A stretch of DNA of 38,537 nt from Actinomycetes bacterium (GTDB lineage Bacteria > Actinomycetota > Thermoleophilia > BMS3ABIN01): contig JAJZQT010000006.1 in NCBI GenBank assembly GCA_021803005.1, forward strand, positions 1,538-40,074, in the 5' to 3' direction. The notes beneath the pieces were generated by a model. That model made no database searches, was not told the DNA's origin, and saw only the letters and a program-made list of their open reading frames with translations. Of the stretch, positions 7,740-17,112 are shown one piece after another; the stretch's first letter is position 1; the number at the start of each line of letters is the position of its first letter. Made by a program: the position numbers and the translations under genes.

Positions 7740-9083
7740 TCACTTTTCCAGCCCGTATTTTTCGATACGGTACAACAGGGTATGGCGGCTGATGCCGAGA
7801 AGCTCGGCGGCCCTGGTGCGGTTGCCGTCCGTGCGCGCCAGCGCCTGGGAGATCAGCTCACGCTCGACTTTCTCCAGCGCCACTCCTTCGGCCGGCAGGC
7901 GGATGGCATCGCTGGAAAGCGGCGCGCCCAGTCGCACCTCGGCAGGCAGGTCTTCAGGGCCGATGGTCTTGCCCTGACTGAGGATCGTCGCCCTCTCGAT
8001 CATGTTTTGCAGTTCGCGGACATTCCCGGGCCAGTGGTAGGCTTCCAGCAACCGCAGCGAGCCGTCAGGCAGATTTTTGTCGGGGGCGAAGCGCGTCAGA
8101 AAGTGTTTTGCCAGAAGGCTGATGTCGCCGCGCCGCTCGCGGAGCGGCGGCATGTTTATGGGGATGACGTTAAGCCGGTAGAAGAGGTCCTCGCGAAATT
8201 GTCCCTGCTTGATCATCGAGGGCAGGTCGCGGTTGGTGGCGCCGATCAGCCTTACGTCGACATTTATCGTCTTGGAGCCGCCCAGCCTCTCGAAACTCAT
8301 CTGTTCCAGGACCCGCAGAAGTTTCACCTGCACCGTCAGCGAAATGTCGCCGATCTCATCGAGAAAGAGCGTGCCGGTGTCGGCCAGCTCGAAGCGTCCC
8401 GGCTTGGAATCGCCGGCCCCCGTGAAGGCGCCCTTCTCGTAACCGAAGAGCTCGCTTTCCAGCAGGGTCTCCGGCAGGGCGGCACAGCTCAGCTGGATAA
8501 AGGGCTTGCCGCGGCGGGTGCTCTGCTCGTGCAGCGCCCGCGCGATCAGTTCTTTGCCGGTACCGCTCTCGCCATAGATCATCACCGAGGCTTCGGAGGC
8601 GGCGACCCGGGAAACTGTCTCGAGGATCCGCTTCATCTGCGGGCTCTCGCCGATGATGCCGGAAGTATCATAATCACGGTCGAGCTCGCCGCGAAGGTAA
8701 TCGACCTCGCGCTCGAGCTTGCCGACCTTGAGGGCTTTGGCCACGGTGAGCTTGAGCTCCTCGACGTCGAAAGGCTTGGTGAGATACTCGGTGGCGCCGG
8801 CTTTCATCGCCTGGACCGCGCTCTCGACGTTGCCGTGGGCGGTGAGCATGATGACAGGCAGCCCCGGATGTTCCTTCTTGATCTCCGTCAGCGCCGCGAG
8901 CCCGCCCATTCCCGGCATGCGCTGATCGAGGATGACCAGGTCCGGGACCGACTCGTCAAAAGCCGTGAGCGCTTCCTCTCCGGATGAGGCCTGGCGCACC
9001 TCGTGGCCGGCGCCCGAGAGGGCTCTTCCCACGACGAAACGCATGTTCTTCTCGTCATCAACGATGAGGATGTTGCTAGGCAT
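7740..9083 (-). CDS. NtrC-family sigma-54-dependent response regulator (REC-AAA+-Fis)
   Basis: [13 protein letters not shown] receiver; [15 protein letters not shown] Walker [14 protein letters not shown] sigma-54 interaction loop; C-terminal [26 protein letters not shown] Fis HTH. ORF-track N-terminal extension rejected; ATG at 9083. Confidence 0.95.
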   Translation of the reverse strand: MPSNILIVDDEKNMRFVVGRALSGAGHEVRQASSGEEALTAFDESVPDLVILDQRMPGMGGLAALTEIKKEHPGLPVIMLTAHGNVESAVQAMKAGATEYLTKPFDVEELKLTVAKALKVGKLEREVDYLRGELDRDYDTSGIIGESPQMKRILETVSRVAASEASVMIYGESGTGKELIARALHEQSTRRGKPFIQLSCAALPETLLESELFGYEKGAFTGAGDSKPGRFELADTGTLFLDEIGDISLTVQVKLLRVLEQMSFERLGGSKTINVDVRLIGATNRDLPSMIKQGQFREDLFYRLNVIPINMPPLRERRGDISLLAKHFLTRFAPDKNLPDGSLRLLEAYHWPGNVRELQNMIERATILSQGKTIGPEDLPAEVRLGAPLSSDAIRLPAEGVALEKVERELISQALARTDGNRTRAAELLGISRHTLLYRIEKYGLEK

Positions 9084-10653
9084 CGGCGATCTCTTCCGCT
9101 TCCTTGCCTGCGCGGGTGAGGGGAAGGCCGACGATAAAGGTGCTCCCCTTCCCCGCCTCGCTGTCGACGCTGATGAAGCCTTGATGGGAGTCGATGATGC
9201 GATGGACGATTGAAAGTCCCAGGCCGCTTCCTTCCGCCCGGGTTGTATGGAAGGGATCGAAGATCTTTTCCTTCTCCTCAGGCGACAAGCCAATGCCGCT
9301 GTCAGTAAAGGAAATCCTCAGGTAGCCGTCGCGGGCGGCCCCGGCCGTGGTCAGGCTGCCGCCGTCGGGCATCGCCTGAATCGCGTTTGATATCAGATTT
9401 ACGAAAATTTGTTTCAATCGGTCCTCGTCGGCCCAGATATGCGGCAAGCCTTCGGGCAGTTCGTTCCTGACCTCGACATTCTGTTGCTTGGCGAACTGCT
9501 TGGTGAGCAGAACCACTTCGCCCAGGACACGGCCCGCATCCACAGTGCCGAACTGTGACTCAGAGGGGCGGCCGAAGTCAAGCAGCGCGTTGACAACCGA
9601 GTCCAGACGGTCGATCTCCTGGATCATAACATGGGTAAGCTCGGTATCCCCGCATCCGGAATCCATTTCCTGCTCCAGCATCTGCACGCTGGCCTTGATG
9701 ACGCCGAGCGGATTTCGCACCTCGTGCGCGACGCCCGCCACGATTTCGCCCAGGCCGGAAAGCTTGTCAGCGCGGAGCAGCTGTTCCGTTAGGTCCTTGA
9801 CTTCACTGAGGTCCTCGATGGTGATGACGATGCCTACGGTCTGGCCGCGGCTGCGGTGGGGCGCGATGCGCACGGCCGCCGGCAGGGCTCGCCCGTTCGA
9901 TGAAAGTTCTGTCTCCAGGGTTGCCCGTTCCTGCCCACCGGCAAGAATCTGTTCCGCGGCGAGGACGAGGCCGGGGTGCTCCTCGAAGATCTTTGCCATG
10001 GGGAAGGCGACCAGGTCATCCTCGTGGCGGGCCAGCAGCTGGCGGGCGGCGGGGTTGACGGTGACGATGATGCCGCGGCGGTCGCAGGCGATGACACCGC
10101 TGCTGACGCTGCTGAGAACGCTCTCCGTGTACGCCTTCATGTGGCGGATGGCGGTCTCGCGCTCCTCGATCTCGCTGTTGAGCTTAAGGACCTCCTGGTA
10201 GCGCTGTGCCTGGCGCCGCTTGGCTTCGACGACGGCGCCGGTTATCAGCGCCAGAACATTGTAAAGAATGACCTCGAAAAGATTATCCAGCGAGCCGGAG
10301 ACAAACAGGCCGCCCATCGACATGATGGCATGGAAAAGGAAAAAGGCGCTGACCGAGAGTGAGGCCAGCAGTCCTCCCTTGATACCAAAACGGAAGGCGG
10401 AGTAAAGGATCGGCACATAATACAGCCGCCGCAGCAGGATGTGGAAGTCGTCCTGTGTGATGAATTCAAAATGAGGCGGATAGTAATGGAAGTAGGTGAT
10501 GACGACGATCGTCACCGCCACCAGCACGGCGTCGCGGATCTGCGACCAGGCTTTGGTTCCGGCTTCCGCCATCGGACGCTCCGGCGCGATCACGGCATCG
10601 GTGTCGATGTTCATCGGTTTGTCCCTGCCTTCATCGGCTGCCTCGCCGGTCAT
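9076..10653 (-). CDS. Membrane PAS sensor histidine kinase
   Basis: N-terminal TM block, PAS domain (SVLSSVSSGVIACDRRGIIVTVNPAA), H-box GVAHEVRNPLGVIKAS, N/G boxes NLISNAIQAMPDGG, DSGIGLSPEEKEKIFDPFHTTRAEGSGLGLSI. ATGA overlap with the rpoN stop. Confidence 0.93.
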   Translation of the reverse strand: MTGEAADEGRDKPMNIDTDAVIAPERPMAEAGTKAWSQIRDAVLVAVTIVVITYFHYYPPHFEFITQDDFHILLRRLYYVPILYSAFRFGIKGGLLASLSVSAFFLFHAIMSMGGLFVSGSLDNLFEVILYNVLALITGAVVEAKRRQAQRYQEVLKLNSEIEERETAIRHMKAYTESVLSSVSSGVIACDRRGIIVTVNPAARQLLARHEDDLVAFPMAKIFEEHPGLVLAAEQILAGGQERATLETELSSNGRALPAAVRIAPHRSRGQTVGIVITIEDLSEVKDLTEQLLRADKLSGLGEIVAGVAHEVRNPLGVIKASVQMLEQEMDSGCGDTELTHVMIQEIDRLDSVVNALLDFGRPSESQFGTVDAGRVLGEVVLLTKQFAKQQNVEVRNELPEGLPHIWADEDRLKQIFVNLISNAIQAMPDGGSLTTAGAARDGYLRISFTDSGIGLSPEEKEKIFDPFHTTRAEGSGLGLSIVHRIIDSHQGFISVDSEAGKGSTFIVGLPLTRAGKEAEEIADA

Positions 10654-12194
10654 AGGTTTGCCTTGCGCTCCCACGAAGCGGGAATCCCCAGCGCGTCGCG
10701 GTACTTGGCGACCGTCCGGCGCGAGATGTTGACACCATCATTTTTAAGCAGATCAGCCAACTTCTGGTCGGACAGTGGATGACGGGCGTCTTCGTTTGAA
10801 ACCAGCCCGGTAAGCCGCTTTTTGACCGCTGTGGCGGAAAGTCCCTCTCCGCCGGCGGTTGAGTATCCGGCCGAGAAGAAGTAGCGAAACTCGAAGACGC
10901 CGAAAGGTGTGCTCATGTACTTGCCGAGGATGGCCCGGCTGACCGTGGAAGGGTGCACCTCGAGCTTTTTGGCGATGTCTTCCAGCCCTAGCGGACGCAG
11001 GTAGCCTGGCCCCCGCTCGAAGAATTCAGGCTGGGCGTCGGCAATGGCTCTGGCGACTTTTGCCACGGTGGCGCGTCTGTGGTCAATGTCCCGGATGAGC
11101 TGTGAGGCCTTTTTTAGTTTTTTACCGATATAGCGGGCGGTCTCGGCATCGACTGCAGGTTGGGCGCCCGTGGCTGCGCCCGGCGCGAAGGTTTCAGCGC
11201 CCGCTCCGGCATGGCTTTTTGCCTGCGCCTTGCCCGCGGCTGCCATCTGCTGGTACATGCGGCTCAGCCGCAGCGAAGGCATGATCTCTCGATTGGCGAG
11301 GATGCGGACCCGCCCGCGGCCGGGCCGGGCATAGACGTCGGGGATAATAGCCGCCGCCGGGGGGCTGGTGTCAAACAACGATCCCGGTGAAGGGTTCAGC
11401 TCCCGGATCAGGGCGACCGCTCTTCTTACCGTTGCGGCCGTGACTCCCAGGGATTTTGCAATCTCGGCCAGAGCTCCGCTTGCCACCTGGGGCAGGTAAT
11501 CCCGGGCGATGCGTATCGCCGAAACGCCGGCGTTCATCTGCTCGAGTTGGATGGCCAGGCACTCCTCGAGGCTGCGCGCGGCGATGCCGGGGGGATCGAA
11601 GCGATGCATCACCGCAAGCACGGTCTCGATTTCCAGCGCCGGGCGGTTGATCGTGCGGGATAGCTCCTCGACCGACTCGCGCAGGTATCCGTCTTCGTCG
11701 AGGCTGCCGATGATGGCGAGCCCGATGCGGTTCTGCTCCTTGCTCAGGTTGGCCAGATGGAGTTGCAGGGTCAGGTATTCGTCAAGCGTCTCCGGGCTGG
11801 CGGTCAGCTCGCCGGGTGTGGGGGCGGGGCCGCTGACGGCGGTTCCCGAACCTTGTGAGCGGTTTGACCTCTGGAAATCTTCCCAAAGCTCCCTTTCCGT
11901 GGATTGCCCGGGCTCGGCATCGAAATCCGACGGCTCGGGAATTTCCAGGGTGGGATTCTCGTTTAGCTCCTTCTGGATGAGCACCTGCAGCTCGTTCGCG
12001 CCCAGACGCAGTATCCTGAGGCTCTGGTAGAGCCTAGGGGAAAGGACCAGTTGCTGGCTTAAGCCCGGGGTTGTTTTTAGGGATGGTTTGAGTTCCATGA
12101 ACGGGGTTGCGGAAGCTTGCGCGTCCACCTCAATTGGTAAATTCGCTGGCCAGATCGGAACCGCGGCATTGCCGGTATTAAGCATATTACTCAT
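10650..12194 (-). CDS. rpoN: RNA polymerase sigma-54 factor
   Basis: Region I LSQQLVLSPRLYQSLRILRLGANELQVLIQKELNENPTLEI; core-binding region; RpoN box NISRRTVAKYRDALGIPAS. Confidence 0.95.
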   Translation of the reverse strand: MSNMLNTGNAAVPIWPANLPIEVDAQASATPFMELKPSLKTTPGLSQQLVLSPRLYQSLRILRLGANELQVLIQKELNENPTLEIPEPSDFDAEPGQSTERELWEDFQRSNRSQGSGTAVSGPAPTPGELTASPETLDEYLTLQLHLANLSKEQNRIGLAIIGSLDEDGYLRESVEELSRTINRPALEIETVLAVMHRFDPPGIAARSLEECLAIQLEQMNAGVSAIRIARDYLPQVASGALAEIAKSLGVTAATVRRAVALIRELNPSPGSLFDTSPPAAAIIPDVYARPGRGRVRILANREIMPSLRLSRMYQQMAAAGKAQAKSHAGAGAETFAPGAATGAQPAVDAETARYIGKKLKKASQLIRDIDHRRATVAKVARAIADAQPEFFERGPGYLRPLGLEDIAKKLEVHPSTVSRAILGKYMSTPFGVFEFRYFFSAGYSTAGGEGLSATAVKKRLTGLVSNEDARHPLSDQKLADLLKNDGVNISRRTVAKYRDALGIPASWERKANL

Positions 12195-12239
12195 TCAATT
12201 GTAAACGGCGCAGTTACTTTATGGAAATCAGGGAGTCGT

Positions 12240-13058
12240 CTAGTAGTACGCCAGGCTGCCATCCCGCTTGGCCCGAGCGACGGCGTAGCGGAAACAGACC
12301 AGGCTGATTGGAAGGGTGATCAGCGAGAATATCACCAGGGCAATGAGGTCGCCGCCGACTTCGCTGAACCCGGCTCCCTGGAGCAGCGACAGGCGGATGG
12401 CCCGCAGCGAATAAGTGATGGGGAAGAAATACGAGAGGCTCTGGAGCCATCCGGGGAGGATGCTGATGGGATAGTACACGCCGCCGAGCAGCGTCGATGA
12501 AGTCGAGAGCGCAAAAGCGATGGGGTCGCCGCGCTTGAAGATCATGATGAAGCTGGCCGAGATGATGCCGAGGCTGGAAAAAGCAATCACGGTCAGCACC
12601 AGCGCCAGTATCGCCGGCAGTACCGCGGCGCCGGAGAAGCTGACCCCGAAGAAGATCCCGCCGATAAGCAGATAGACGCCGACCCGCAGCGAGGTGAAGG
12701 CAAAACTCCATTGTGATGAGGACAGGACGATGTTGGAAAGCCTCGTCGGCGTCACCAGCATCGCCTCCAGCGTGCCGATCATCTGCTCCGAGCGGATATT
12801 GGTGGAAAAACTTCCCAGTCCCACGGACAGGAAATTGGAAAAGGCAATACCGATCAGCACGAAGGAAAAGTAGTTGCCGCCGTATTCACTGAGGCTGTTT
12901 TGCACCGACGGCGCGTCTCCGAGCAGCTTGGCCACAAAGTAGAACATGACTACCGAGAAGAAGATGCTGGCAAACTGCAGCACGAAGGAAAAGCGGTAGC
13001 TCACCTCCATGAGGAAATCTTTCTTGAGGAATGCCAGCGGTTTTCTCAGTGTCAACAT
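12240..13058 (-). CDS. ABC-2 type transporter permease
   Basis: Multi-pass protein with ABC2_membrane features (RSEQMIGTLEAMLVTPTRLSNIVLSS); TGATG overlap with the upstream ATPase. Confidence 0.88.
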   Translation of the reverse strand: MLTLRKPLAFLKKDFLMEVSYRFSFVLQFASIFFSVVMFYFVAKLLGDAPSVQNSLSEYGGNYFSFVLIGIAFSNFLSVGLGSFSTNIRSEQMIGTLEAMLVTPTRLSNIVLSSSQWSFAFTSLRVGVYLLIGGIFFGVSFSGAAVLPAILALVLTVIAFSSLGIISASFIMIFKRGDPIAFALSTSSTLLGGVYYPISILPGWLQSLSYFFPITYSLRAIRLSLLQGAGFSEVGGDLIALVIFSLITLPISLVCFRYAVARAKRDGSLAYY

Positions 13059-13852
13059 CAGGTTTCCGTTCCCTCTACCATGGTCTGCTCGACCAGGTTG
13101 CGGAAGAAGTCGGACAGTGAGGCGTCGCCGGTAAGTTCCTTGACCGGACCGCTGGCGAGCATTTCGCCGCCGAACATGATGCCGACGCGGTCGCAGATCT
13201 GCTCCGCCTCGGCCAGATGGTGAGTCGCAACGACCACGGTCTTTCCCGAGTCCGCCAGGCTGGTGCGTATGAATTCATGAAGCTGCCAGGTTGCGATGGG
13301 ATCGAGCCCTTTGGTCGGTTCGTCCATGAAGAAGATCTCCGGGTCGGCGAGCAGGCCCCGGGCCAGTCCCATTCGCTGCTTCATCCCGGTAGAATATTCC
13401 TGGAAGCGGCGGTGCGCGGCGTCTTTCATTTCGACGATCTCGAGAACTTCCTCGATGCGCCGCGCCGCGACTTTCTTCGGCAGGCCATGGAGGGCCGCGA
13501 AAAAATCAAGATTCTGTTTTCCGGTCAAGCGCCAGTAGAAGCTCCGCTCCTCGCTTGAGATGAGCGCGATCTTGTTCTTGACCTTTCCCTGCTGCTTTGC
13601 CAGGTCGAAGCCGCAGATGCTGCCGTTGCCGGCGCTGGGCAACACCAGGGTGCAGAGCATCTTGGTAAGGGTGGTCTTGCCGGCGCCGTTGGGGCCGAGA
13701 AGACCGAAGATCTCGCCGCGCCTGACGGTAATATCGATATCCTTGACTGCGGAAAAAACGATCTTTTCGAAAGGATTACGGAGCGAAGAGAATCCCTTGC
13801 GCTTGATAAACTCTTTGGTGAGATTATGAGTTTCGAGAACCACGTCGGCCAT
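13058..13852 (-). CDS. ABC-2 type transporter ATP-binding protein
   Basis: GLLGPNGAGKTTLTKML, YSTGMKQRMGLARGLLADPEIFFMDEPTKGLDP. Start trimmed to MADVVLETHNL at 13852. Confidence 0.93.
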   Translation of the reverse strand: MADVVLETHNLTKEFIKRKGFSSLRNPFEKIVFSAVKDIDITVRRGEIFGLLGPNGAGKTTLTKMLCTLVLPSAGNGSICGFDLAKQQGKVKNKIALISSEERSFYWRLTGKQNLDFFAALHGLPKKVAARRIEEVLEIVEMKDAAHRRFQEYSTGMKQRMGLARGLLADPEIFFMDEPTKGLDPIATWQLHEFIRTSLADSGKTVVVATHHLAEAEQICDRVGIMFGGEMLASGPVKELTGDASLSDFFRNLVEQTMVEGTET

Positions 13853-13868
13853 GTGCCCGTATTCTAAC

Positions 13869-14843
13869 ATGACGCATACTACGTCACATATCAACGAGCC
13901 CTTTAACCTGGGCGTGCTGTTTCTGCCCAACCGGCTGGTGCAGGCGCCCATGGCGGGCATCAGCGGGCGCGCTTTCCGGCTGCAGGCCAGGCGATTCGGC
14001 GCCGGGCTGCTGACCACGGAGATGATTTCCAGCCACGGTGTGTGTTACCGGAACCAGAGGACGCGGTCGATGCTGGCGCTGACAGAAGGGGAGCATCCGG
14101 TTGCCGTGCAGCTGTTCGGTGCGCAGCCTGAAGCCATGGCCGAGGCGGCCCGTCTGGCCGAAGCATCGGGCGCTGACATCATCGATATCAACATGGGCTG
14201 CCCGGTGCGCAAGGTGGTCAAGACGGGAGCCGGGGTAGCCCTGATGGCGGATGAAGCGCTGGCGGTGCGGATCGCCGCCGCCGTCGTGAATGCCGTGCGG
14301 GCGCCGGTCACGGTGAAGCTTCGCTCGGGAGCGGGCCGGGCTGTGACCGCGCTGTCGCTGGCCGGCAAGCTCCAAACGGCCGGAGTGGCGGCGCTTTGCA
14401 TCCATCCGCGTCTTGGCGGCCAGGGTTACAAGGGCCGGGCCGATCATGCCATCAGCGCGGCGCTGGCCGCGGCGGCATCGGTGCCGGTCATCGCCAGCGG
14501 TGACATCGACGGGCCCCAGGCAGCTGAAGCGCTGCTGGCCGAGGGCTGCGCGGCTGTTATGATCGGCCGCGCCTCACAGGGGAATCCCTGGATATACAGG
14601 GACCTGCTCGACGGCGTGGCGCCGTGGCGCCGTCCGATCGACGAAGTTTTGGCGGAGCTGGAACGCTTCTACCGCGATCTGGTCGAGGAGACCGGCAGAG
14701 AGCGCGCCCTGCGGCAGATGAGGAAATTCTATGGCTGGTACTTAAAGCCGTTTAAGCCGGACGCCGAGCTTCGCGACGGATTAAAACGCGCGGATGGATT
14801 TGAGGAGGCTTCGGCGCTGATCGGCCGGTCGATAGCGACGTAA
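13869..14843 (+). CDS. tRNA-dihydrouridine synthase (DusB/NifR3-like)
   Basis: LVQAPMAGISGRAFRLQARRFGAGLLTTEMIS, DIIDINMGCPVRKVVKTGAGVALM, VPVIASGDIDGPQAAE, VMIGRASQGNPWIY. Confidence 0.93.
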   Translation: MTHTTSHINEPFNLGVLFLPNRLVQAPMAGISGRAFRLQARRFGAGLLTTEMISSHGVCYRNQRTRSMLALTEGEHPVAVQLFGAQPEAMAEAARLAEASGADIIDINMGCPVRKVVKTGAGVALMADEALAVRIAAAVVNAVRAPVTVKLRSGAGRAVTALSLAGKLQTAGVAALCIHPRLGGQGYKGRADHAISAALAAAASVPVIASGDIDGPQAAEALLAEGCAAVMIGRASQGNPWIYRDLLDGVAPWRRPIDEVLAELERFYRDLVEETGRERALRQMRKFYGWYLKPFKPDAELRDGLKRADGFEEASALIGRSIAT

Positions 14844-14864
14844 ACGGCAGCCGGCGCCCGTCGT

Positions 14865-15758
14865 TCAGTCGATGGAATCGTAGAGTGAACCAGCCTCGGC
14901 GTCCAGTGTCTCCATCTGTGATTGCAGGCCGGCGTACTGCTGCTGCAAAGGCGCGATCTGATCCTGCCACCAGGGGTCTAGCGGATCGCCGCTGGTAGAA
15001 ATGGCCATCAGCTTGGATTCGATCTGCACCGCGATCTGTTGCGCTCCAGCCTGATCGCCGGCGGCGGCGGCATCAGCCAGGCGGGCGCCCAGGGTCGCCA
15101 GCCCGGAATTATCGGCGGCAGTCTTTGAGAGCTCGTTTAAAAGCGGAAAACCCGCCTGCGAATAGGACTGGTCCAGCTGTTGCTTCACCTGGGCAAACGC
15201 GGCGGCCGTCTGCTGCAGCGAAGCGGAGGCTTCCTGGGGGCTGGACTGCACCTTTCCCATGGAATCCTCGAGCTGCCCCAGCAGCCGGTCCATTTCCTGG
15301 CTCGAGTTGAAGACCACGGGACCGACCGCATACAGTTGATCGAGACGATCGACGGTAGACGCCAGTAAATCAAGCTGCTGCCGGCGGACGCTCGCCGTCT
15401 CCTGTTTCTTCTGCAGATAGGCCCGATAGCTGTCGCCGAGGAGGGGCAGGCCCGCCGCCGCGGCTATATCATCCTCGGCGTCCTTCACGGAGCTGGCGGC
15501 TTCCCCCAGAAGCGGCTTCATGTCCTGCAGGGCCGAGGCGGCCTGGCTGATATTTTCCAGAGACGTGAAGCTGTCGCGGCCGAGCTTGTCGAGTTTCATT
15601 TGCGCCATGACGGCGTCGGCGTCCTGAATGTGGCTGTTGGCATCTTCAAGCAGCATGCCGGCGCGCCTGGCCTCGAACCATCCCAGGCCGAACCAGCCGC
15701 CGGCCGGCACCGCGGCGATCAACAGCAGCGTCAGAATTATCAGGAGTATGCGTCTCAT
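14865..15758 (-). CDS. Membrane-anchored coiled-coil protein of unknown function
   Basis: MRRILLIILTLLLIAAVPAGGWFGLGWFEARR anchor then Gln/Ala-rich helical region. Confidence 0.7.
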   Translation of the reverse strand: MRRILLIILTLLLIAAVPAGGWFGLGWFEARRAGMLLEDANSHIQDADAVMAQMKLDKLGRDSFTSLENISQAASALQDMKPLLGEAASSVKDAEDDIAAAAGLPLLGDSYRAYLQKKQETASVRRQQLDLLASTVDRLDQLYAVGPVVFNSSQEMDRLLGQLEDSMGKVQSSPQEASASLQQTAAAFAQVKQQLDQSYSQAGFPLLNELSKTAADNSGLATLGARLADAAAAGDQAGAQQIAVQIESKLMAISTSGDPLDPWWQDQIAPLQQQYAGLQSQMETLDAEAGSLYDSID

Positions 15759-15773
15759 GTCATGCGTCTCACG

Positions 15774-17093
15774 TCATCCGGCCAGGACATAACTGCGCCA
15801 TTCGCCTTCGAAATCGTTCCAGCTGATCCCCAGGACAGAGCTGAACACGTCGTTGACCAGGGCGTCCTGGCTCTGGCTGTCGTTCTGCCGCCGCTGAAAC
15901 TCACGCAGCAGTTCCATGACCTTGTCGTTGCCGTATTTAGTCTCCAGCAATGAGACCGCCGAGTCAGCCTCCTCGTATGCGAGTGTGGCGGCGTCAGTGG
16001 TAAGCAGCGCTGAAAAGCTTCCCGGTTGATAGATGTCACTAAGCGTGGGGCTGATGGCTCCGCCGCCGCGCAGCCGTTCCCTCAGCAGCGCTGTGTCTTC
16101 AATGCCGCCGACATAATCGGCCAGCCCCTCGACCAGGAAGGGTGGAGTGCGGTTGCCGCTCATCGGGAACAGGGCGATATGCGTGAGCTCATGGGCGATC
16201 ATCTTCCGGTTGTAGCCCGGGGAGGTCCCGGCGGTGCTGGAGAAGACTTCGGCGTCGATGATAATCTCGCCGCCCTGTTCGGCTTTTTCGCCGAGCATGA
16301 GTGAGGCGCCGCCGGTCCATTCCTGCCATTTTCCGGGGAAAGTCTGGTCGATCTCATCCTTGTTTTCATAGATTTTGACCGGCACCTTGGGAAATCTGGC
16401 GCCGGGGAAGACCGATTCCAGGCGCGGCATGGCGGCATCGGTCATTTCCTGGACCTGCCTGGCCACGCCGGCCTGTGCATGGTAAAGAACGATTGAGCGC
16501 TGGCCGCTCAGCACTTCGACCTTGCCGAAATCCTCGAAACGGGCGTAGCGTTTTTTGCCGAGCGCCTGCACGCTGGCGTCGCCCGAGAGTTTCCAGCCGT
16601 CAGGCCGCTTGACCAGGAAGTAGGCCGCGCGCCCGGGACTGGGGAGTTCGCTGAAGCTGCCGCGCAGGGTATATGAGGTGTCGACCTTTGCGGCAACGGT
16701 ATCCGGGGCCGTCTGGCTCTGGCTTACCAGCCGCAGGCTGAACTGGCCGAAGGGCACGGCGGCGAGGTTGTCGAAGCGCTGCAGCTCGGCGGCTGTGAAG
16801 GCCGGGTTGCCGGCATCGAGTACGCTGGCGAAGCTGTCGCGGTTCTTGTCGGTGAGCGCCTTGGCATAGGTGTCAAGAGCCGCCTGGATGCCATTATTAC
16901 TGCCAGCGCCGTTTGAGGCGCCGGTTGCCGTGGGCGTGGCCCAGTCGGTGTTCTGGGCCCTGTCGCCGACGCAGCCCGGCAGGACCAGCAATGCCAGGGA
17001 GGCAAGGGCCGCCAGGCTGGCCGGCAGCAAGCGCGTCAAAAGGATGGCTAAGCGCCTTTTCCTCAAATCCGTCCAGGCTGGGCAGGGCCTCAT
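15774..17093 (-). CDS. Lipoprotein with HExxH peptidase-MA-like domain
   Basis: LVLPGC lipobox; MIAHELTHIALFPMSGNRTPPFLVEGLADYV zinc-metalloprotease pattern. Confidence 0.75.
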   Translation of the reverse strand: MRPCPAWTDLRKRRLAILLTRLLPASLAALASLALLVLPGCVGDRAQNTDWATPTATGASNGAGSNNGIQAALDTYAKALTDKNRDSFASVLDAGNPAFTAAELQRFDNLAAVPFGQFSLRLVSQSQTAPDTVAAKVDTSYTLRGSFSELPSPGRAAYFLVKRPDGWKLSGDASVQALGKKRYARFEDFGKVEVLSGQRSIVLYHAQAGVARQVQEMTDAAMPRLESVFPGARFPKVPVKIYENKDEIDQTFPGKWQEWTGGASLMLGEKAEQGGEIIIDAEVFSSTAGTSPGYNRKMIAHELTHIALFPMSGNRTPPFLVEGLADYVGGIEDTALLRERLRGGGAISPTLSDIYQPGSFSALLTTDAATLAYEEADSAVSLLETKYGNDKVMELLREFQRRQNDSQSQDALVNDVFSSVLGISWNDFEGEWRSYVLAG

Positions 17094-17112
17094 AAGGTGT
17101 CTATCCAGTCTT

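Noticed and set aside
7782-8987. 401-aa plus-strand ORF antisense to the NtrC-type gene
   Set aside because: High-GC antisense artefact; no recognisable domain and fully overlaps a strongly supported CDS.
9084-9293. N-terminal extension of the response-regulator ORF
   Set aside because: Overlaps the kinase catalytic domain in another frame; the receiver domain begins at [13 protein letters not shown] (9083).
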